Below, one piece after another: positions 48,635 through 57,504 of a DNA stretch of 64,000 nt. The notes below the pieces were generated by a model that made no database searches, was not told the origin of the DNA, and saw only the letters and a program-made list of their open reading frames with translations. This DNA is from Sulfuriferula plumbiphila. GTDB lineage: Bacteria; Pseudomonadota; Gammaproteobacteria; Burkholderiales; Sulfuriferulaceae. Positions within the stretch are counted from its first letter, which is position 1, and every line of letters begins with the position of its first letter. The stretch lies in NCBI RefSeq assembly GCF_009938015.1, contig NZ_AP021884.1, positions 1-64,000 on the forward strand, given 5' to 3'. A program made the position numbers and the translations under genes.

Positions 48635-49912
48635 ATGAAACGGTTTCCATTATCCGCCCCGGCGCGCGACCGCCTCGATTGGCTGACCCAGGTAGGCTAT
48701 GTATCGGTGCAGCTGTTTTTACGCAACGAGCTGGCCAATCATGCGGCGGCGATCTCGTTCTATTTTTTGCTGTCCATCGTTCCCATTGTGTTGCTGCTGC
48801 TGTACGCGGCCAATTTGTTTACCCAGTTGCCGCAACTTGCGGCGAATATGCCGCTGCTGTTTGTGGCATTGTGGGATCAGCTCAACCTGGGCGCGCTCAA
48901 GGCCATGGGCTTGCTGCCGGAACAGACCCGCGCGATTGCCAGCGGCGCCAGCATGCTTACCCTGGTGATGGCCTCGCGTGGTCTGCTCAACGCGCTGCAG
49001 AGTGCGTTTCGGGTGATTTTCGCGGGCGGCAAGCGCAGTTTCTGGCACGCCTGGCTGGTGTCGCTGCTGGCCATGCCACTGGCGTTTGGTTTGATTGTGC
49101 TGGCGGTACTGGCGCAACGCGTGCTGGGCTACTTGTCGCGCATGGAATTACTGGGCACGCATCTGGCAGCCAATCTCGATCTGGCGGGGGGCGTCGCTAC
49201 CTTTCTGGTGCTGTGGCTGCTGATTTTTACTGCGTATTGGCGTATGCCCATTCCGCGTCCACCGCGCCAACTGGCAGCGCTGGTGAGCCTGCTTTGCGCG
49301 CTCAGCATCCTCGCACTCAAGGCAGGGTTTGGTTATTTTGTCCACCTCGATAACTACCAGGCGATCTATGGCACACTGGGCACAGTGGTGTTTTCGCTGA
49401 TCTGGGTATATATCGTGGCGGTGATTTTTCTGGCATGGGCGCAGGGCCTGTATGCGGCAGGCAGAGTGGATGTGCTGGGACTGGAAAAACTGTTTCTGGC
49501 CAGCAGCGGCAAACAGGCAACGCTGGCCGACCGCTTCCTGTTTGGTCGCTCGCAACGCCTGTTGCACAAATACGGTCAGGCGCTTACGGCGGGCACAACC
49601 ATTATCCGGGAGGGCGAAACCTCACAACTCACCTACTTCTTGCAATCCGGGCAGGTGGCGCTATACAGGGACGTACAAGGTCAGGCGGTAAAAATTGCCA
49701 GCTTGCAGGCAGGAGAAATGTTCGGCGAAATGGCCTATCTGCTGGGCGAGTCGCGTACTGCCACTGTCATCGCAGACACCGACGTGTTTCTGGTTGCTTT
49801 CCCGCCGCAGGTGCTGGAGGAACTGATAGCGACCAGTCCAGCACTGGCGCGGGAGATTATTGGCGCGCTGGCACAGCGCCTGAAGCGGATGAATCAGGCG
49901 CGGACAGCTTAA
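48635..49912 (+). CDS. YihY/BrkB membrane protein fused to a cNMP-binding domain
   Basis: A 425-residue two-part protein. Residues 25-275 form the YihY/BrkB family membrane domain (about six helices; ELANHAAAISFYFLLSIVPI; SLIWVYIVAVIFLAWAQGLY). Residues 300-415 form a cyclic-nucleotide-binding fold (LTYFLQSGQVALYRDVQGQA, GEMFGEMAYLLGESRTATVI). ATG 48635 is preferred over the GTG just upstream. BrkB proteins were once mislabelled RNase BN. The C-terminal sensor is unusual and suggests ligand control of the membrane part. It is followed by a terminator. Confidence 0.88.
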   Translation: MKRFPLSAPARDRLDWLTQVGYVSVQLFLRNELANHAAAISFYFLLSIVPIVLLLLYAANLFTQLPQLAANMPLLFVALWDQLNLGALKAMGLLPEQTRAIASGASMLTLVMASRGLLNALQSAFRVIFAGGKRSFWHAWLVSLLAMPLAFGLIVLAVLAQRVLGYLSRMELLGTHLAANLDLAGGVATFLVLWLLIFTAYWRMPIPRPPRQLAALVSLLCALSILALKAGFGYFVHLDNYQAIYGTLGTVVFSLIWVYIVAVIFLAWAQGLYAAGRVDVLGLEKLFLASSGKQATLADRFLFGRSQRLLHKYGQALTAGTTIIREGETSQLTYFLQSGQVALYRDVQGQAVKIASLQAGEMFGEMAYLLGESRTATVIADTDVFLVAFPPQVLEELIATSPALAREIIGALAQRLKRMNQARTA

Positions 49913-49995
49913 ACCATGTGTCTTGAAAAAACGGCAATGAGCAAGCGGTTTGATGCCGTGGTGTGGGTTAGGCGAAACCGTGCAGCCTGTTTAAA

Positions 49996-50020
49996 CCCGG
50001 GGTTTGCAAGCCCGGTTTTT
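49996..50020. terminator. Terminator between the BrkB fusion and rubredoxin
   Basis: Stem CCGGG/CCCGG with a 9-nt loop followed by TTTTT on the + strand. On the minus strand the same stem lies 20 bp after the rubredoxin stop with flanking A/T, so it may work in both directions. Confidence 0.65.
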
Positions 50021-50039
50021 CAAGATACAGGGTTAAAGG

Positions 50040-50234
50040 CTATTCCTGCATCAGTTCAAAATCGCTCTTGGTCACGCCGCAGTCCGGACACGCCCAGCTG
50101 TCGGGGATGTCTTCGAAACGGGTGCCGGGGGCAATTCCCTCATCGGGGATGCCACGTGCCTCGTCGTACACGTAGTCACAGATCATGCAGACCCACTTGC
50201 GGGTCAGCGTTCCAGTTTCAGTCATTGCGTTCAT
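50040..50234 (-). CDS. rubA: Rubredoxin
   Basis: A 64-residue single-iron electron carrier. The two iron-binding pairs are CMIC and CPDC in the usual contexts ([31 protein letters not shown]). An ~10-residue N-terminal tail precedes the fold. The start overlaps the DUF302 stop (ATGA). It is the last gene of the operon that begins with osmC and could pass electrons to the acyl-CoA dehydrogenase-like flavoprotein or to a peroxide reductase; that is inference. Confidence 0.97.
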   Translation of the reverse strand: MNAMTETGTLTRKWVCMICDYVYDEARGIPDEGIAPGTRFEDIPDSWACPDCGVTKSDFELMQE

Positions 50235-50623
50235 GATGCCTGCCTGTAGGGGGTGAGGCTGGACAGGATTTTGCCGAAAATCGGCTGCAGCTCGGCTGCA
50301 ATTCCATCCAGCCGGAGGTTGCCGTAGGGGGCAAACACCGCGTCCGGGCTGCGCATGGCGACGTGGGTTTTGCCGTCCGCCTCGTAAACATGGATGCGCA
50401 GCGGGATGTCTATCCCGGCGCGTTTGTCTGCCTGCCAGACGCGCACCGCAAAATCCGGGCGGAATACCTCCAGAATCTGGTCGGCCGGCACCGTCATGCC
50501 GCGCCTGGCGGCGTTGGCCTGGCCGTCGATATGTGCGACCAGCCCCATCGGTGCGGCGAGGATGGCCTCGGTGAGCCTGGCGGTCGTGGCGTCCACATCC
50601 AGGTTGACGGTGAAAGTGATCAT
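50231..50623 (-). CDS. DUF302-family protein
   Basis: A 130-residue DUF302-type protein: [20 protein letters not shown], then [20 protein letters not shown], and [17 protein letters not shown]. The family often binds small molecules and is seen near sulfur or redox genes; the role is not settled. No signal peptide. It lies between the acyl-CoA dehydrogenase-like gene (26 bp) and rubredoxin (overlap), in the same operon. Confidence 0.8.
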   Translation of the reverse strand: MITFTVNLDVDATTARLTEAILAAPMGLVAHIDGQANAARRGMTVPADQILEVFRPDFAVRVWQADKRAGIDIPLRIHVYEADGKTHVAMRSPDAVFAPYGNLRLDGIAAELQPIFGKILSSLTPYRQAS

Positions 50624-50649
50624 TCAGGCTCCGTGGTCATGCGCTGCGT

Positions 50650-51801
50650 TTATGCACTGCATACGCGGCAGCCGCTGTCGATGTCGTGTAACTCTTTGCG
50701 TAAATGCTTGATGGCCGGGGTGACGATGGCCACAAAGTAGGCTTCGCGCATGCGCCGCTGCGCGGCGTTGCTCACCAGATATCCCTTGGCACCAAGATGC
50801 AGCATGGCGGAGTTGGCCGCCTTGAGCGACAGCTCGCTGCCCAGCAGGCGCAGGGCGATGGTGTCGCGCTCGTAGCCGGTGTCGGGCGAGGCGTCAATTT
50901 TGTCCGCCAGACGGTAACAGGCTGCGCGCGCGCCAAGCAGCGCCGCTTCGACATCTTCGGCCTGATCATCGAGGAAACGGTTGACGTGCCCGTGGGTTTT
51001 ATTGGAGCGCTTCATCATGCTCACGCAGGCATCCACCAGTCCCAGTCCCATGCCCATCTGCATCAGGATAAAGGCGGATTTGGTGCGCGTGCGAAAGCGC
51101 TCGAATTCACTCGGATGCGATACCACGGCAGCGTCGGCGATGAATACATCCTTGAACTGGCAGGCAAAGGTATTGGTCCCCTCCATGGCAATAAAATGCG
51201 CATTCTGGCTGAGGGTCAGGCCGGGGCAGTCGCCGCGCACCAGAGCGATCATCAACCCCGGTTCGCCGGCCACGTCTATGCCGACGTGGAAATAATGGTC
51301 CGCGCCGATGTTGGATACCCACGGCAGCGTGCCATTCACGCAATAGCCGCCATTCACGCGCACTGCCTTGAGGCGATTTTCCTCGATGGCGACGCAGGCT
51401 TTCATTGCATTCGACTGGCCGGTGCCGCCCAACACCTTGCCCCCGGCGATTTGCGGCAACACGCTGTTACGAATCGCAATATTGCTGCTGTTTTGCAGGT
51501 ACCAGGCACAGGCATTCTGCGCCCATACCAGAAAGCCGGTGGAAACACATTCGCGCGACACGTCCTCGATTACCCGCACCGCGTTTTTCAACCCCTTGCC
51601 CGTACCGCCGAACTGCGGCACGACCATCGCGCCAAAGCCGCCGATTGCGCCGAGCCGGTGCAGAAACTCACCCGGGTATTCGCCTTTGATATCAATATCC
51701 AGCACGTGCGGGCAAAGGTGGTCGCGGATCAGCGCGGTGATGCCGGGCAGGGATTCACCGGCGTCGGCTTCCTGCGCATATTTCAACATTTCGACTTGCA
51801 T
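50650..51801 (-). CDS. Acyl-CoA dehydrogenase-like flavoprotein
   Basis: A 383-residue member of the acyl-CoA dehydrogenase superfamily. It has an N-terminal helical domain (PGITALIRDHLCPHVLDIDI), a middle beta domain (GTGQSNAMKACVAIEENRLK, LPWVSNIGADHYFHVGIDVA) and a C-terminal helical domain (MGMGLGLVDACVSMMKRSNK). This superfamily also includes SfnB/DszC-like flavin monooxygenases acting on organosulfur compounds. No thiolase or enoyl-CoA hydratase is nearby, so fatty-acid oxidation is unlikely. The C-terminus ends oddly in CRVCSA. It is downstream of osmC in a sigma-54 operon. The substrate is unknown. Confidence 0.82.
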   Translation of the reverse strand: MQVEMLKYAQEADAGESLPGITALIRDHLCPHVLDIDIKGEYPGEFLHRLGAIGGFGAMVVPQFGGTGKGLKNAVRVIEDVSRECVSTGFLVWAQNACAWYLQNSSNIAIRNSVLPQIAGGKVLGGTGQSNAMKACVAIEENRLKAVRVNGGYCVNGTLPWVSNIGADHYFHVGIDVAGEPGLMIALVRGDCPGLTLSQNAHFIAMEGTNTFACQFKDVFIADAAVVSHPSEFERFRTRTKSAFILMQMGMGLGLVDACVSMMKRSNKTHGHVNRFLDDQAEDVEAALLGARAACYRLADKIDASPDTGYERDTIALRLLGSELSLKAANSAMLHLGAKGYLVSNAAQRRMREAYFVAIVTPAIKHLRKELHDIDSGCRVCSA

Positions 51802-51868
51802 CACAGCTCCTTATTTCCCACCTGGCTGCCCGGGACAGGCAGCCATGCGCATTTTTTAAATTCTGTCA

Positions 51869-52411
51869 TCAGGCCAGGGCCACCGTCACGCCCACCGGAT
51901 TGCGCAGGGTATTGGCCACCGGCGACCACTGATTGGCATGTGCGACGAGCGATTGCAGCTCGCTGTCGCTGGCATCGCCTTCGAGATGCACCTTGACGCG
52001 AATATCGGTAAAACCCAGCACCTTGCCCGGCGACACGTCGCCCACGCCCCATACTGCGGTGACGTTGATATCACCCTCCAGCTCCAGCTCGATCCTGGAA
52101 AGTGCGATGCCACGTGCGACGGCATTGGCGTGCAGGCCGACCGACAGGCACGAGCCCAGCGTGGCCAGGGCTGCTTCGGAAGGATTGGGTGCGCTGTCAT
52201 CGCCGAGCAGGTGGGGCGGCTCATCAATCACATGTGCGGGCAAGTTGCGCACGAAATTGAGGTTGCGGAATTTGCTCTCGCATACCGTTCTTGTTTTCAG
52301 CGTGACCACATTCTGTGGATTGGCCTTGCCTTTTTGCGCCAGCCCATCGAGCCCGTTTTTATCTATCGGGGTCAGCGTGGTGGTCATTTTCAGTGCGGCA
52401 ACTTCGGACAT
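51869..52411 (-). CDS. OsmC-family peroxide/thiol protein
   Basis: A 180-residue OsmC-like protein; the family reduces organic hydroperoxides through two cysteines. NPSEAALATLGSCLSVGLHA contains the conserved second Cys and its helix. The first redox Cys may be in RTVCESKFRNLNF, an unusual position, so peroxidase activity is not assured. It is the first gene of the operon osmC - acyl-CoA dehydrogenase-like - DUF302 - rubredoxin. A -24/-12 promoter sits about 60-75 bp upstream. Confidence 0.85.
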   Translation of the reverse strand: MSEVAALKMTTTLTPIDKNGLDGLAQKGKANPQNVVTLKTRTVCESKFRNLNFVRNLPAHVIDEPPHLLGDDSAPNPSEAALATLGSCLSVGLHANAVARGIALSRIELELEGDINVTAVWGVGDVSPGKVLGFTDIRVKVHLEGDASDSELQSLVAHANQWSPVANTLRNPVGVTVALA

Positions 52412-52470
52412 GGTTTATTCCTCCTGGTGTTAAACGAATATTGGTGGCCTGTAGGGCACGCCGATATCTA

Positions 52471-52486
52471 CGCAAGCGCCATGCCA
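52471..52486 (-). promoter_or_regulatory. Sigma-54 promoter of the osmC operon
   Basis: On the minus strand TGGCATGGCGCTTGCG fits TGGCACG-N4-TTGC, with GG and GC ten bases apart. It lies 60 bp upstream of the osmC start. The upstream-adjacent gene is the sigma-54 activator, reading the same way. Confidence 0.75.
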
Positions 52487-52570
52487 GAGCCATTTTGTCT
52501 AAGTAATGCAATGATTTTAAATGTTATTTCAGGCAGTATGGGAAATTGAAACGGTGCTGCTGGTAGACAG

Positions 52571-52585
52571 ATTGTTAACAATTTG
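52571..52585. promoter_or_regulatory. Candidate activator site upstream of the osmC promoter
   Basis: Perfect 12-bp palindrome ATTGTTAACAAT at 52571-52582, overlapping the decamer TAACAATTTG at 52576-52585. The same decamer lies upstream of the cyn-type promoter (54223-54232). It is about 85 bp upstream of the -24 element, a typical enhancer distance. Confidence 0.6.
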
Positions 52586-52612
52586 CACGACAGCTTTCTG
52601 TACGCGGTCGGG

Positions 52613-54202
52613 TCAGGCAATTCCCAGGCGCTGAATCCGATAATTCAGCTGGCGCAAGGTCATGCCTATGTGCTGTGCCGCGCGCGACTTGTTGCCATTA
52701 CATAGCGCCAGTGCCTGCACGATGCTGTCGCGCTCGGCTGCCTGCACTGCATGGTAGGGGCGCAAACCGTCCGGTGTTGCGGTCACAAACGTGGTAACCG
52801 GGCGCGCCACGGGCTCGCTGACCGTTTCACCGGCAATCACCGCGACCACCTCCGCGGCACCAATCAGCCGGTTCTCGGAGAGCAGCGCCAGCCGCTCCAG
52901 CACGTTGCGCAATTGCCGCACATTGCCCGGCCAGCTATAAGCAGCCAGTCGCTCCAGCGCATCCGGGGCGATATTCACATTGCGCTGGTAGCTCTGGTTG
53001 ATCTGGTTCAGGTAATAGCGCACCAGATGGCGGATGTCTTCCGGGCGCTCCTGCAGGGAAGGCAGCCGCACTGGGATGACGTTGACCCGATAAAACAAAT
53101 CCAGACGAAATTTGCCGCGGCTCACCAGTTGCTGCAAATCCTGATTGGTGGCGGCGACGATGCGAACATTGACCGGGGTTTCGCGGCGTGCGCCGACGCG
53201 CTGGATGGTGTTCTCCTGCAATACGCGCAGCAGTTTGACCTGCATCGCCAGCGGCATGTCGCCAATTTCATCGAGAAACAGGCTGCCATTGTTGGCCTGC
53301 TCGAAATAACCGGGGCGGCTGCTGGTGGCGCCGGTAAACGCGCCTTTTTCATAGCCAAACAGCTCGGATTCGAACAGGTTTTCCGGAATCGCACCGCAGT
53401 TGACCTTGATGAAGGGATGGTCGCGGCGCGCACTGGACAGGTGCAGGGCGCGTGCGAACAGCTCCTTTCCGGTGCCGGATTCGCCCAGTAGCAGTACCGT
53501 CGCATCGGTTTGTGCCACCTGTTCAACCTGCTTTAATGCGCGGCGCAGCGGCATGGATTCGCCGACAATGCCAAATGCGCCCGGAGTCGATGGATTCTTG
53601 TTCAGCGCCCATTTCAGCTCACGGTTTTCCGACTCCAGGCGCGCGGTATGTTCCTGAATGTGACGGTTGAGCATGATTACCTGCGCAATCAGCGTGGCGG
53701 CAATTTTCAGTATTTGCAGATCGCGCGCCAGCGGTCGCGGGCGGTCGCGCAGCCGGTGCACGCCGAGCACCCCGAGCACCTGGCCGCCCTGCTCCACGGG
53801 CATGGCAATAAAGGACACCGTTTCGTGCGGCAGATGCTCACGTGCCACGCTGCGGAACAGGAACGCCGGCTCATTATCCACATCCTGAATAATCACCATT
53901 TGCCCGCTCTGCATCACGCGCCCGGTGATCCCCTCGCCAGGCTGGAAGCGCCCGCGTTTCATCTCTTGCCTGGATAATCCATAGGCGTGGGCGATATGCA
54001 ACGCTGCACTCTCGGCGTCAGGCAGCACCACGCGTCCCCGGTTCAAGCCGAGCAACTCGGACAGCAAATGCAAAATCTCGCGGATGACATAGTTCTGATC
54101 CGGGCTTTTTCCCATCAGTGCGGAGGCTTCGCGAATCACCAGCAATTCTTCGTCCACCAGAATTTCCGGTGGCGGACGGTGGGCGGTTTGGGCGTCAAGC
54201 AT
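52613..54202 (-). CDS. Sigma-54 enhancer-binding activator with GAF domain
   Basis: A 529-residue NifA-like activator. The N-terminal GAF domain (about residues 30-175) contains [40 protein letters not shown] and [20 protein letters not shown]. The AAA+ domain has Walker [12 protein letters not shown], the sigma-54 motif [10 protein letters not shown], and Walker [12 protein letters not shown]. The C-terminal Fis HTH is [23 protein letters not shown] 54202 is the plausible start; the frame is open further upstream only. It sits between two operons with -24/-12 promoters and shared upstream motifs, so it is their likely activator. The GAF ligand is unknown. Confidence 0.92.
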   Translation of the reverse strand: MLDAQTAHRPPPEILVDEELLVIREASALMGKSPDQNYVIREILHLLSELLGLNRGRVVLPDAESAALHIAHAYGLSRQEMKRGRFQPGEGITGRVMQSGQMVIIQDVDNEPAFLFRSVAREHLPHETVSFIAMPVEQGGQVLGVLGVHRLRDRPRPLARDLQILKIAATLIAQVIMLNRHIQEHTARLESENRELKWALNKNPSTPGAFGIVGESMPLRRALKQVEQVAQTDATVLLLGESGTGKELFARALHLSSARRDHPFIKVNCGAIPENLFESELFGYEKGAFTGATSSRPGYFEQANNGSLFLDEIGDMPLAMQVKLLRVLQENTIQRVGARRETPVNVRIVAATNQDLQQLVSRGKFRLDLFYRVNVIPVRLPSLQERPEDIRHLVRYYLNQINQSYQRNVNIAPDALERLAAYSWPGNVRQLRNVLERLALLSENRLIGAAEVVAVIAGETVSEPVARPVTTFVTATPDGLRPYHAVQAAERDSIVQALALCNGNKSRAAQHIGMTLRQLNYRIQRLGIA

Positions 54203-54222
54203 GGGTGCAGCTCCTGCAGAAA

Positions 54223-54241
54223 TAACAATTTGTCTACACAA
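54223..54241. promoter_or_regulatory. Candidate activator site upstream of the cyanate operon
   Basis: The decamer TAACAATTTG (54223-54232) is followed by the dyad TTGT-CTAC-ACAA at 54230-54241. It is about 85 bp upstream of the -24 element. It matches the site near the osmC operon and lies just upstream of the activator's own start. Confidence 0.6.
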
Positions 54242-54322
54242 TGTAAGCAAAAACCGGACGCACGCCGTACTGGCGATCTTGGCCATAGGCTGCAGATGGC
54301 GTGGAAAGGCGATTTGTCGAAC

Positions 54323-54338
54323 TGGCACGTTTGCTGCT
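54323..54338 (+). promoter_or_regulatory. Sigma-54 promoter of the rhodanese-cyanate operon
   Basis: TGGCACGTTTGCTGCT matches the sigma-54 consensus TGGCACG-N4-TTGCW with one mismatch; GG and GC are ten bases apart. It lies 40 bp upstream of the rhodanese start at 54378, leaving about 28 bp of leader. This implies dependence on an enhancer-binding protein, most likely the divergent one. Confidence 0.88.
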
Positions 54339-54377
54339 CTTGTGATGCATGCCCAAACCAGCACAAAAGGAATCAGC

Positions 54378-55241
54378 ATGAGCGGCCAAGTCTTGATCGA
54401 ACCAGCACAATTGCAACAAGCCATGGCCACCGAGCCCATCGTGGTAATCGACACGCGCGATCCGGGTGCTTACGCCAGGGGACATATTCCGGGCGCGGTC
54501 AACCTGCGCGAGATTTTTACCTACCTCGCCACCACCGACCACGAAGGCCTGGAAGCCATGCAGCACAAATTCGCCGCGGCATTTGGCGCGGCAGGCTTGT
54601 CCGGCAAGGAAACCGCAGTGGTCTACGAAGACACCATGAACACCGGTTTTGGGCAATCTTGCCGGGGTTATTTTCTGCTCAAATATCTGGGCTACCCCAA
54701 GGCCAGAGTGCTGCACGGCGGTTATCAGGCCTGGGTCAGCGCCGGCCTGCCCGCCACCACCGAGCCCACTCTGCCTGCGCCCGCCCAATTCCCGCTCGCC
54801 AGTGCACCGGGTGCGGTAATGGTGGACAAGGACGAAATGCTGGCAGCGCTGAATGACCCGTCAGTGATCAAGCTGGACGTGCGTGATGTAGACGAATGGA
54901 TCGCCACCAGCTCCTCGCCTTACGGCCCGGATTTTTGCCCGCGCAAAGGCCGTATCCCCGGCGCGCGATGGCTGGAGTGGTATCGGCTGATGAAGCCCGC
55001 AGACGGGGGCAGCATGGTCAAGTTCAAGGCGCGCGATGAAGTACTGGCGGAGTGCCAGACCGTCGGCATCCAGCCGCACTCCAGGGTTTACATTTATTGC
55101 TTCAAGGGCGCGCGTGCTTCCAATACCTTTCTGGCATTGAAAGAGGCGGGTGTGCATGACGTGAAAATCTACTTCGGTTCATGGAACGAGTGGTCACGCG
55201 ACCCGGCGCTGCCGATTGAAGAAGGCTTTCCGGCTGCCTGA
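54378..55241 (+). CDS. Two-domain sulfurtransferase (rhodanese)
   Basis: A 287-residue tandem rhodanese of the SseA/thiosulfate sulfurtransferase type. Domain 1 ([20 protein letters not shown]) lacks the catalytic Cys. Domain 2 ([31 protein letters not shown]) has the active loop YCFKGARAS with Cys. ATG 54378 follows AAAAGGAATC. No signal peptide, so cytosolic. It opens the operon with the ABC transporter and cyanase. It could make thiocyanate from cyanide, or handle sulfur from imported cyanate-linked compounds such as thiocyanate breakdown products; the true donor is unknown. Confidence 0.9.
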   Translation: MSGQVLIEPAQLQQAMATEPIVVIDTRDPGAYARGHIPGAVNLREIFTYLATTDHEGLEAMQHKFAAAFGAAGLSGKETAVVYEDTMNTGFGQSCRGYFLLKYLGYPKARVLHGGYQAWVSAGLPATTEPTLPAPAQFPLASAPGAVMVDKDEMLAALNDPSVIKLDVRDVDEWIATSSSPYGPDFCPRKGRIPGARWLEWYRLMKPADGGSMVKFKARDEVLAECQTVGIQPHSRVYIYCFKGARASNTFLALKEAGVHDVKIYFGSWNEWSRDPALPIEEGFPAA

Positions 55242-55302
55242 GACTGACATCACTTTTAACCAGTCGCTACCAACATCAGCCATCAATATCAGGGAGATAT
55301 CC

Positions 55303-56652
55303 ATGTCCGGTTTTGACGATCCGTTTGATCCTAATATCCAGCTCTCCGGCAAGGGTTGCAGCTGTGGCCGCCACGCCAGCCAGGCCGAGCACCGGCAGGA
55401 CGAGGACGCCCGTATCAGCCGGGTGGTTGAATCCACGGTGATGCGCGCACTGTTTCCGCATGACGAGACGCGCCGCAACTTTATTCGCGCGGTGGGCGCG
55501 GGCACTGCGCTGGCGGCGGTTTCCACTTTCTTTCCGCTATCCGCCGCCAGGGCGCTTGCTGCAGACCGTGCCGCGCTGGAAAAAACCGACCTGAAAATCG
55601 GCTTCGTCCCCATTACCTGCGCCACGCCCATCATCATGGCCGGACCGATGGGCTTCTACTCGCGCGAGGGTTTGAATGTCTCTTTGCTCAAAACAGCGGG
55701 TTGGGCCGTGGTGCGCGACAAGGTGATGAACAAGGAATACGACGCTTCGCACATGCTCTCGCCAATGCCGCTCGCCATCAGCCTGGGGCTGGGTTCGCAG
55801 GCACAGCCGGTGGCCGTGGCCGCGATCGAGAACATCAACGGCCAGGCCATCACCCTGCATGTGAAGCACAAGGACAAGCTCGATCCCAAACAGTGGAAAG
55901 GCTTCAAGTTCGGCCTGCCGTTCGACTACTCGATTCACAATCTGCTGCTGCGTTATTTCCTGGCCGAACATGGCCTGGATCCGGACCAGGACGTGGAACT
56001 GCGCATCATGTCGCCGCCCGACATGGTGGCCAATCTGCGCGCCGGCAACATCGACGGCTTCCTCGGGCCGGAACCGTTCAACCAGCGCGCAGTGTACGAG
56101 GAAGTGGGCTTCATCCACACCCTGTCGCGCGACATCTGGGACGGCCATCCGTGCTGCGCCTTCGGCGTGTCGGAGGGGTTCGCCAAGACCCATCCCAATA
56201 CCTTCGCCGCGCTGTTCCGCGCCATTGCCAGCGCCACTGACTACGCCCACAAACCGGAAAACCGCGCCGACATCATCAAGGCCATCGCCCCGGCGAATTA
56301 CCTCAACCAGCCCATCCCGGTGCTGGAGCAGGTGATGACCGGGCGCTTCGCCGACGGCCTGGGCAAGGTGCGCAACGTGCCCGACCGGGTGGATTTCGAC
56401 CCGTTCCCGTGGCCGTCCATGGCGGTGTGGATGCTGAGCCAGCTCAAGCGCTGGGGTTATCTCAAGGGCGAGGTGAACTACCGGCAAGTGGCGGAAAACG
56501 TGTTCCTCGCCACCGATGCGCGCAAGCGCCTGAAAGAGATGGGCTTGCCTGTCCCTGCCAGCAACTACGCCAGGTACACCATCATGGGCAAGGTGTTCGA
56601 CCCTGCCAAACCGGAGCAATACCTGAAGTCGTTCAAGATCAGCCGGGCATGA
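55303..56652 (+). CDS. ABC substrate-binding protein, NrtA/CmpA/CynA-like
   Basis: A 449-residue periplasmic binding protein of the nitrate/bicarbonate/cyanate class. ATG 55303 follows AGGGAG. An unusually long N-terminal cytoplasmic part (residues 1-55) with GCSCGRH precedes a Tat-type signal TRRNFIRAVGAGTALAAVST. The binding fold follows (KIGFVPITCATPIIMAGPMG, MLSPMPLAISLGLG, RAGNIDGFLGPEPFNQRAVY). The partner permease starts in its stop codon. With cyanase downstream, cyanate is the best guess for ligand; nitrate or bicarbonate remain possible because the class is broad. Confidence 0.85.
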   Translation: MSGFDDPFDPNIQLSGKGCSCGRHASQAEHRQDEDARISRVVESTVMRALFPHDETRRNFIRAVGAGTALAAVSTFFPLSAARALAADRAALEKTDLKIGFVPITCATPIIMAGPMGFYSREGLNVSLLKTAGWAVVRDKVMNKEYDASHMLSPMPLAISLGLGSQAQPVAVAAIENINGQAITLHVKHKDKLDPKQWKGFKFGLPFDYSIHNLLLRYFLAEHGLDPDQDVELRIMSPPDMVANLRAGNIDGFLGPEPFNQRAVYEEVGFIHTLSRDIWDGHPCCAFGVSEGFAKTHPNTFAALFRAIASATDYAHKPENRADIIKAIAPANYLNQPIPVLEQVMTGRFADGLGKVRNVPDRVDFDPFPWPSMAVWMLSQLKRWGYLKGEVNYRQVAENVFLATDARKRLKEMGLPVPASNYARYTIMGKVFDPAKPEQYLKSFKISRA

Positions 56653-57494
56653 TCATGACCAAGTCGCTGAATTTCAAATCACTGCTTATATCCGTGCTGC
56701 TGCTGTGCGCTTTGCTGCTGGGATGGTATATCGCCACCCTGCCGCAGGCGGCGCTCACGGCCAATGTAGACCCCGAATACGCGGCGCTGATGGGCGGCGG
56801 TGCGGTGAAGAAATCGGGGATGCCGACACCGGCCGAATTTGGTCACACACTGCGCGAACGGCTGTCGGACCCGTTCTATGACCACGGCCCAAACGACAAG
56901 GGCATCGGCATCCAGCTCGCCTATTCGCTGGCGCGGGTGCTGTCCGGGTTTGCGCTGGCCGCGCTGGTGGCCATCCCGCTGGGTTTTGTGGTGGGCATGT
57001 CGCCGCTGATGCAGCGCGCACTCAACCCCTACATCCAGTTGCTCAAGCCGATTTCGCCGCTGGCGTGGATGCCGCTGGCACTCTATACCATCAAGGACTC
57101 GTCCGCTTCGGCGATTTTCGTGATTTTCATCTGCTCGCTGTGGCCGATGCTGATCAACACCGCCTACGGTGTAGCCGCGGTCAGGCGCGACTGGCTCGAT
57201 GTCGCCAAAACACTGGAGGTGTCAGCGCTGCGCAAAGCGTTCCAGGTGGTGCTGCCCGCTGCCGCGCCCACCATCCTCACCGGGATGCGCATTTCCATGG
57301 GCATTGCCTGGCTGGTGATCGTGGCGGCGGAAATGCTGGTGGGCGGCACCGGCATCGGCTACTTTGTGTGGAACGAGTGGAACAACCTGAGTCTCACCAA
57401 CGTCATCTTCGCCATCCTCATGATCGGCGTGGTGGGCATGATGCTGGACATGATGTTCGGCGGGCTGTCGCGGCTGGTGGCGTATAACGATTGA
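56649..57494 (+). CDS. ABC transporter permease (cyanate/nitrate type)
   Basis: A 281-residue inner-membrane permease of the NrtB/SsuC class. ATG 56649 overlaps the binding-protein stop (ATGA); a second ATG at 56655 is possible. About six membrane helices; the coupling loop RRDWLDVAKTLEVSALRKAF precedes VVLPAAAPTILTGMRISMGI and LVIVAAEMLVGGTGIGYFVW, both class hallmarks. A periplasmic loop after the first helix (about residues 30-80) is longer than usual. Next comes the ATPase gene after 10 bp. Confidence 0.9.
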   Translation: MIMTKSLNFKSLLISVLLLCALLLGWYIATLPQAALTANVDPEYAALMGGGAVKKSGMPTPAEFGHTLRERLSDPFYDHGPNDKGIGIQLAYSLARVLSGFALAALVAIPLGFVVGMSPLMQRALNPYIQLLKPISPLAWMPLALYTIKDSSASAIFVIFICSLWPMLINTAYGVAAVRRDWLDVAKTLEVSALRKAFQVVLPAAAPTILTGMRISMGIAWLVIVAAEMLVGGTGIGYFVWNEWNNLSLTNVIFAILMIGVVGMMLDMMFGGLSRLVAYND

Positions 57495-57504
57495 GGTCTG
57501 GACC

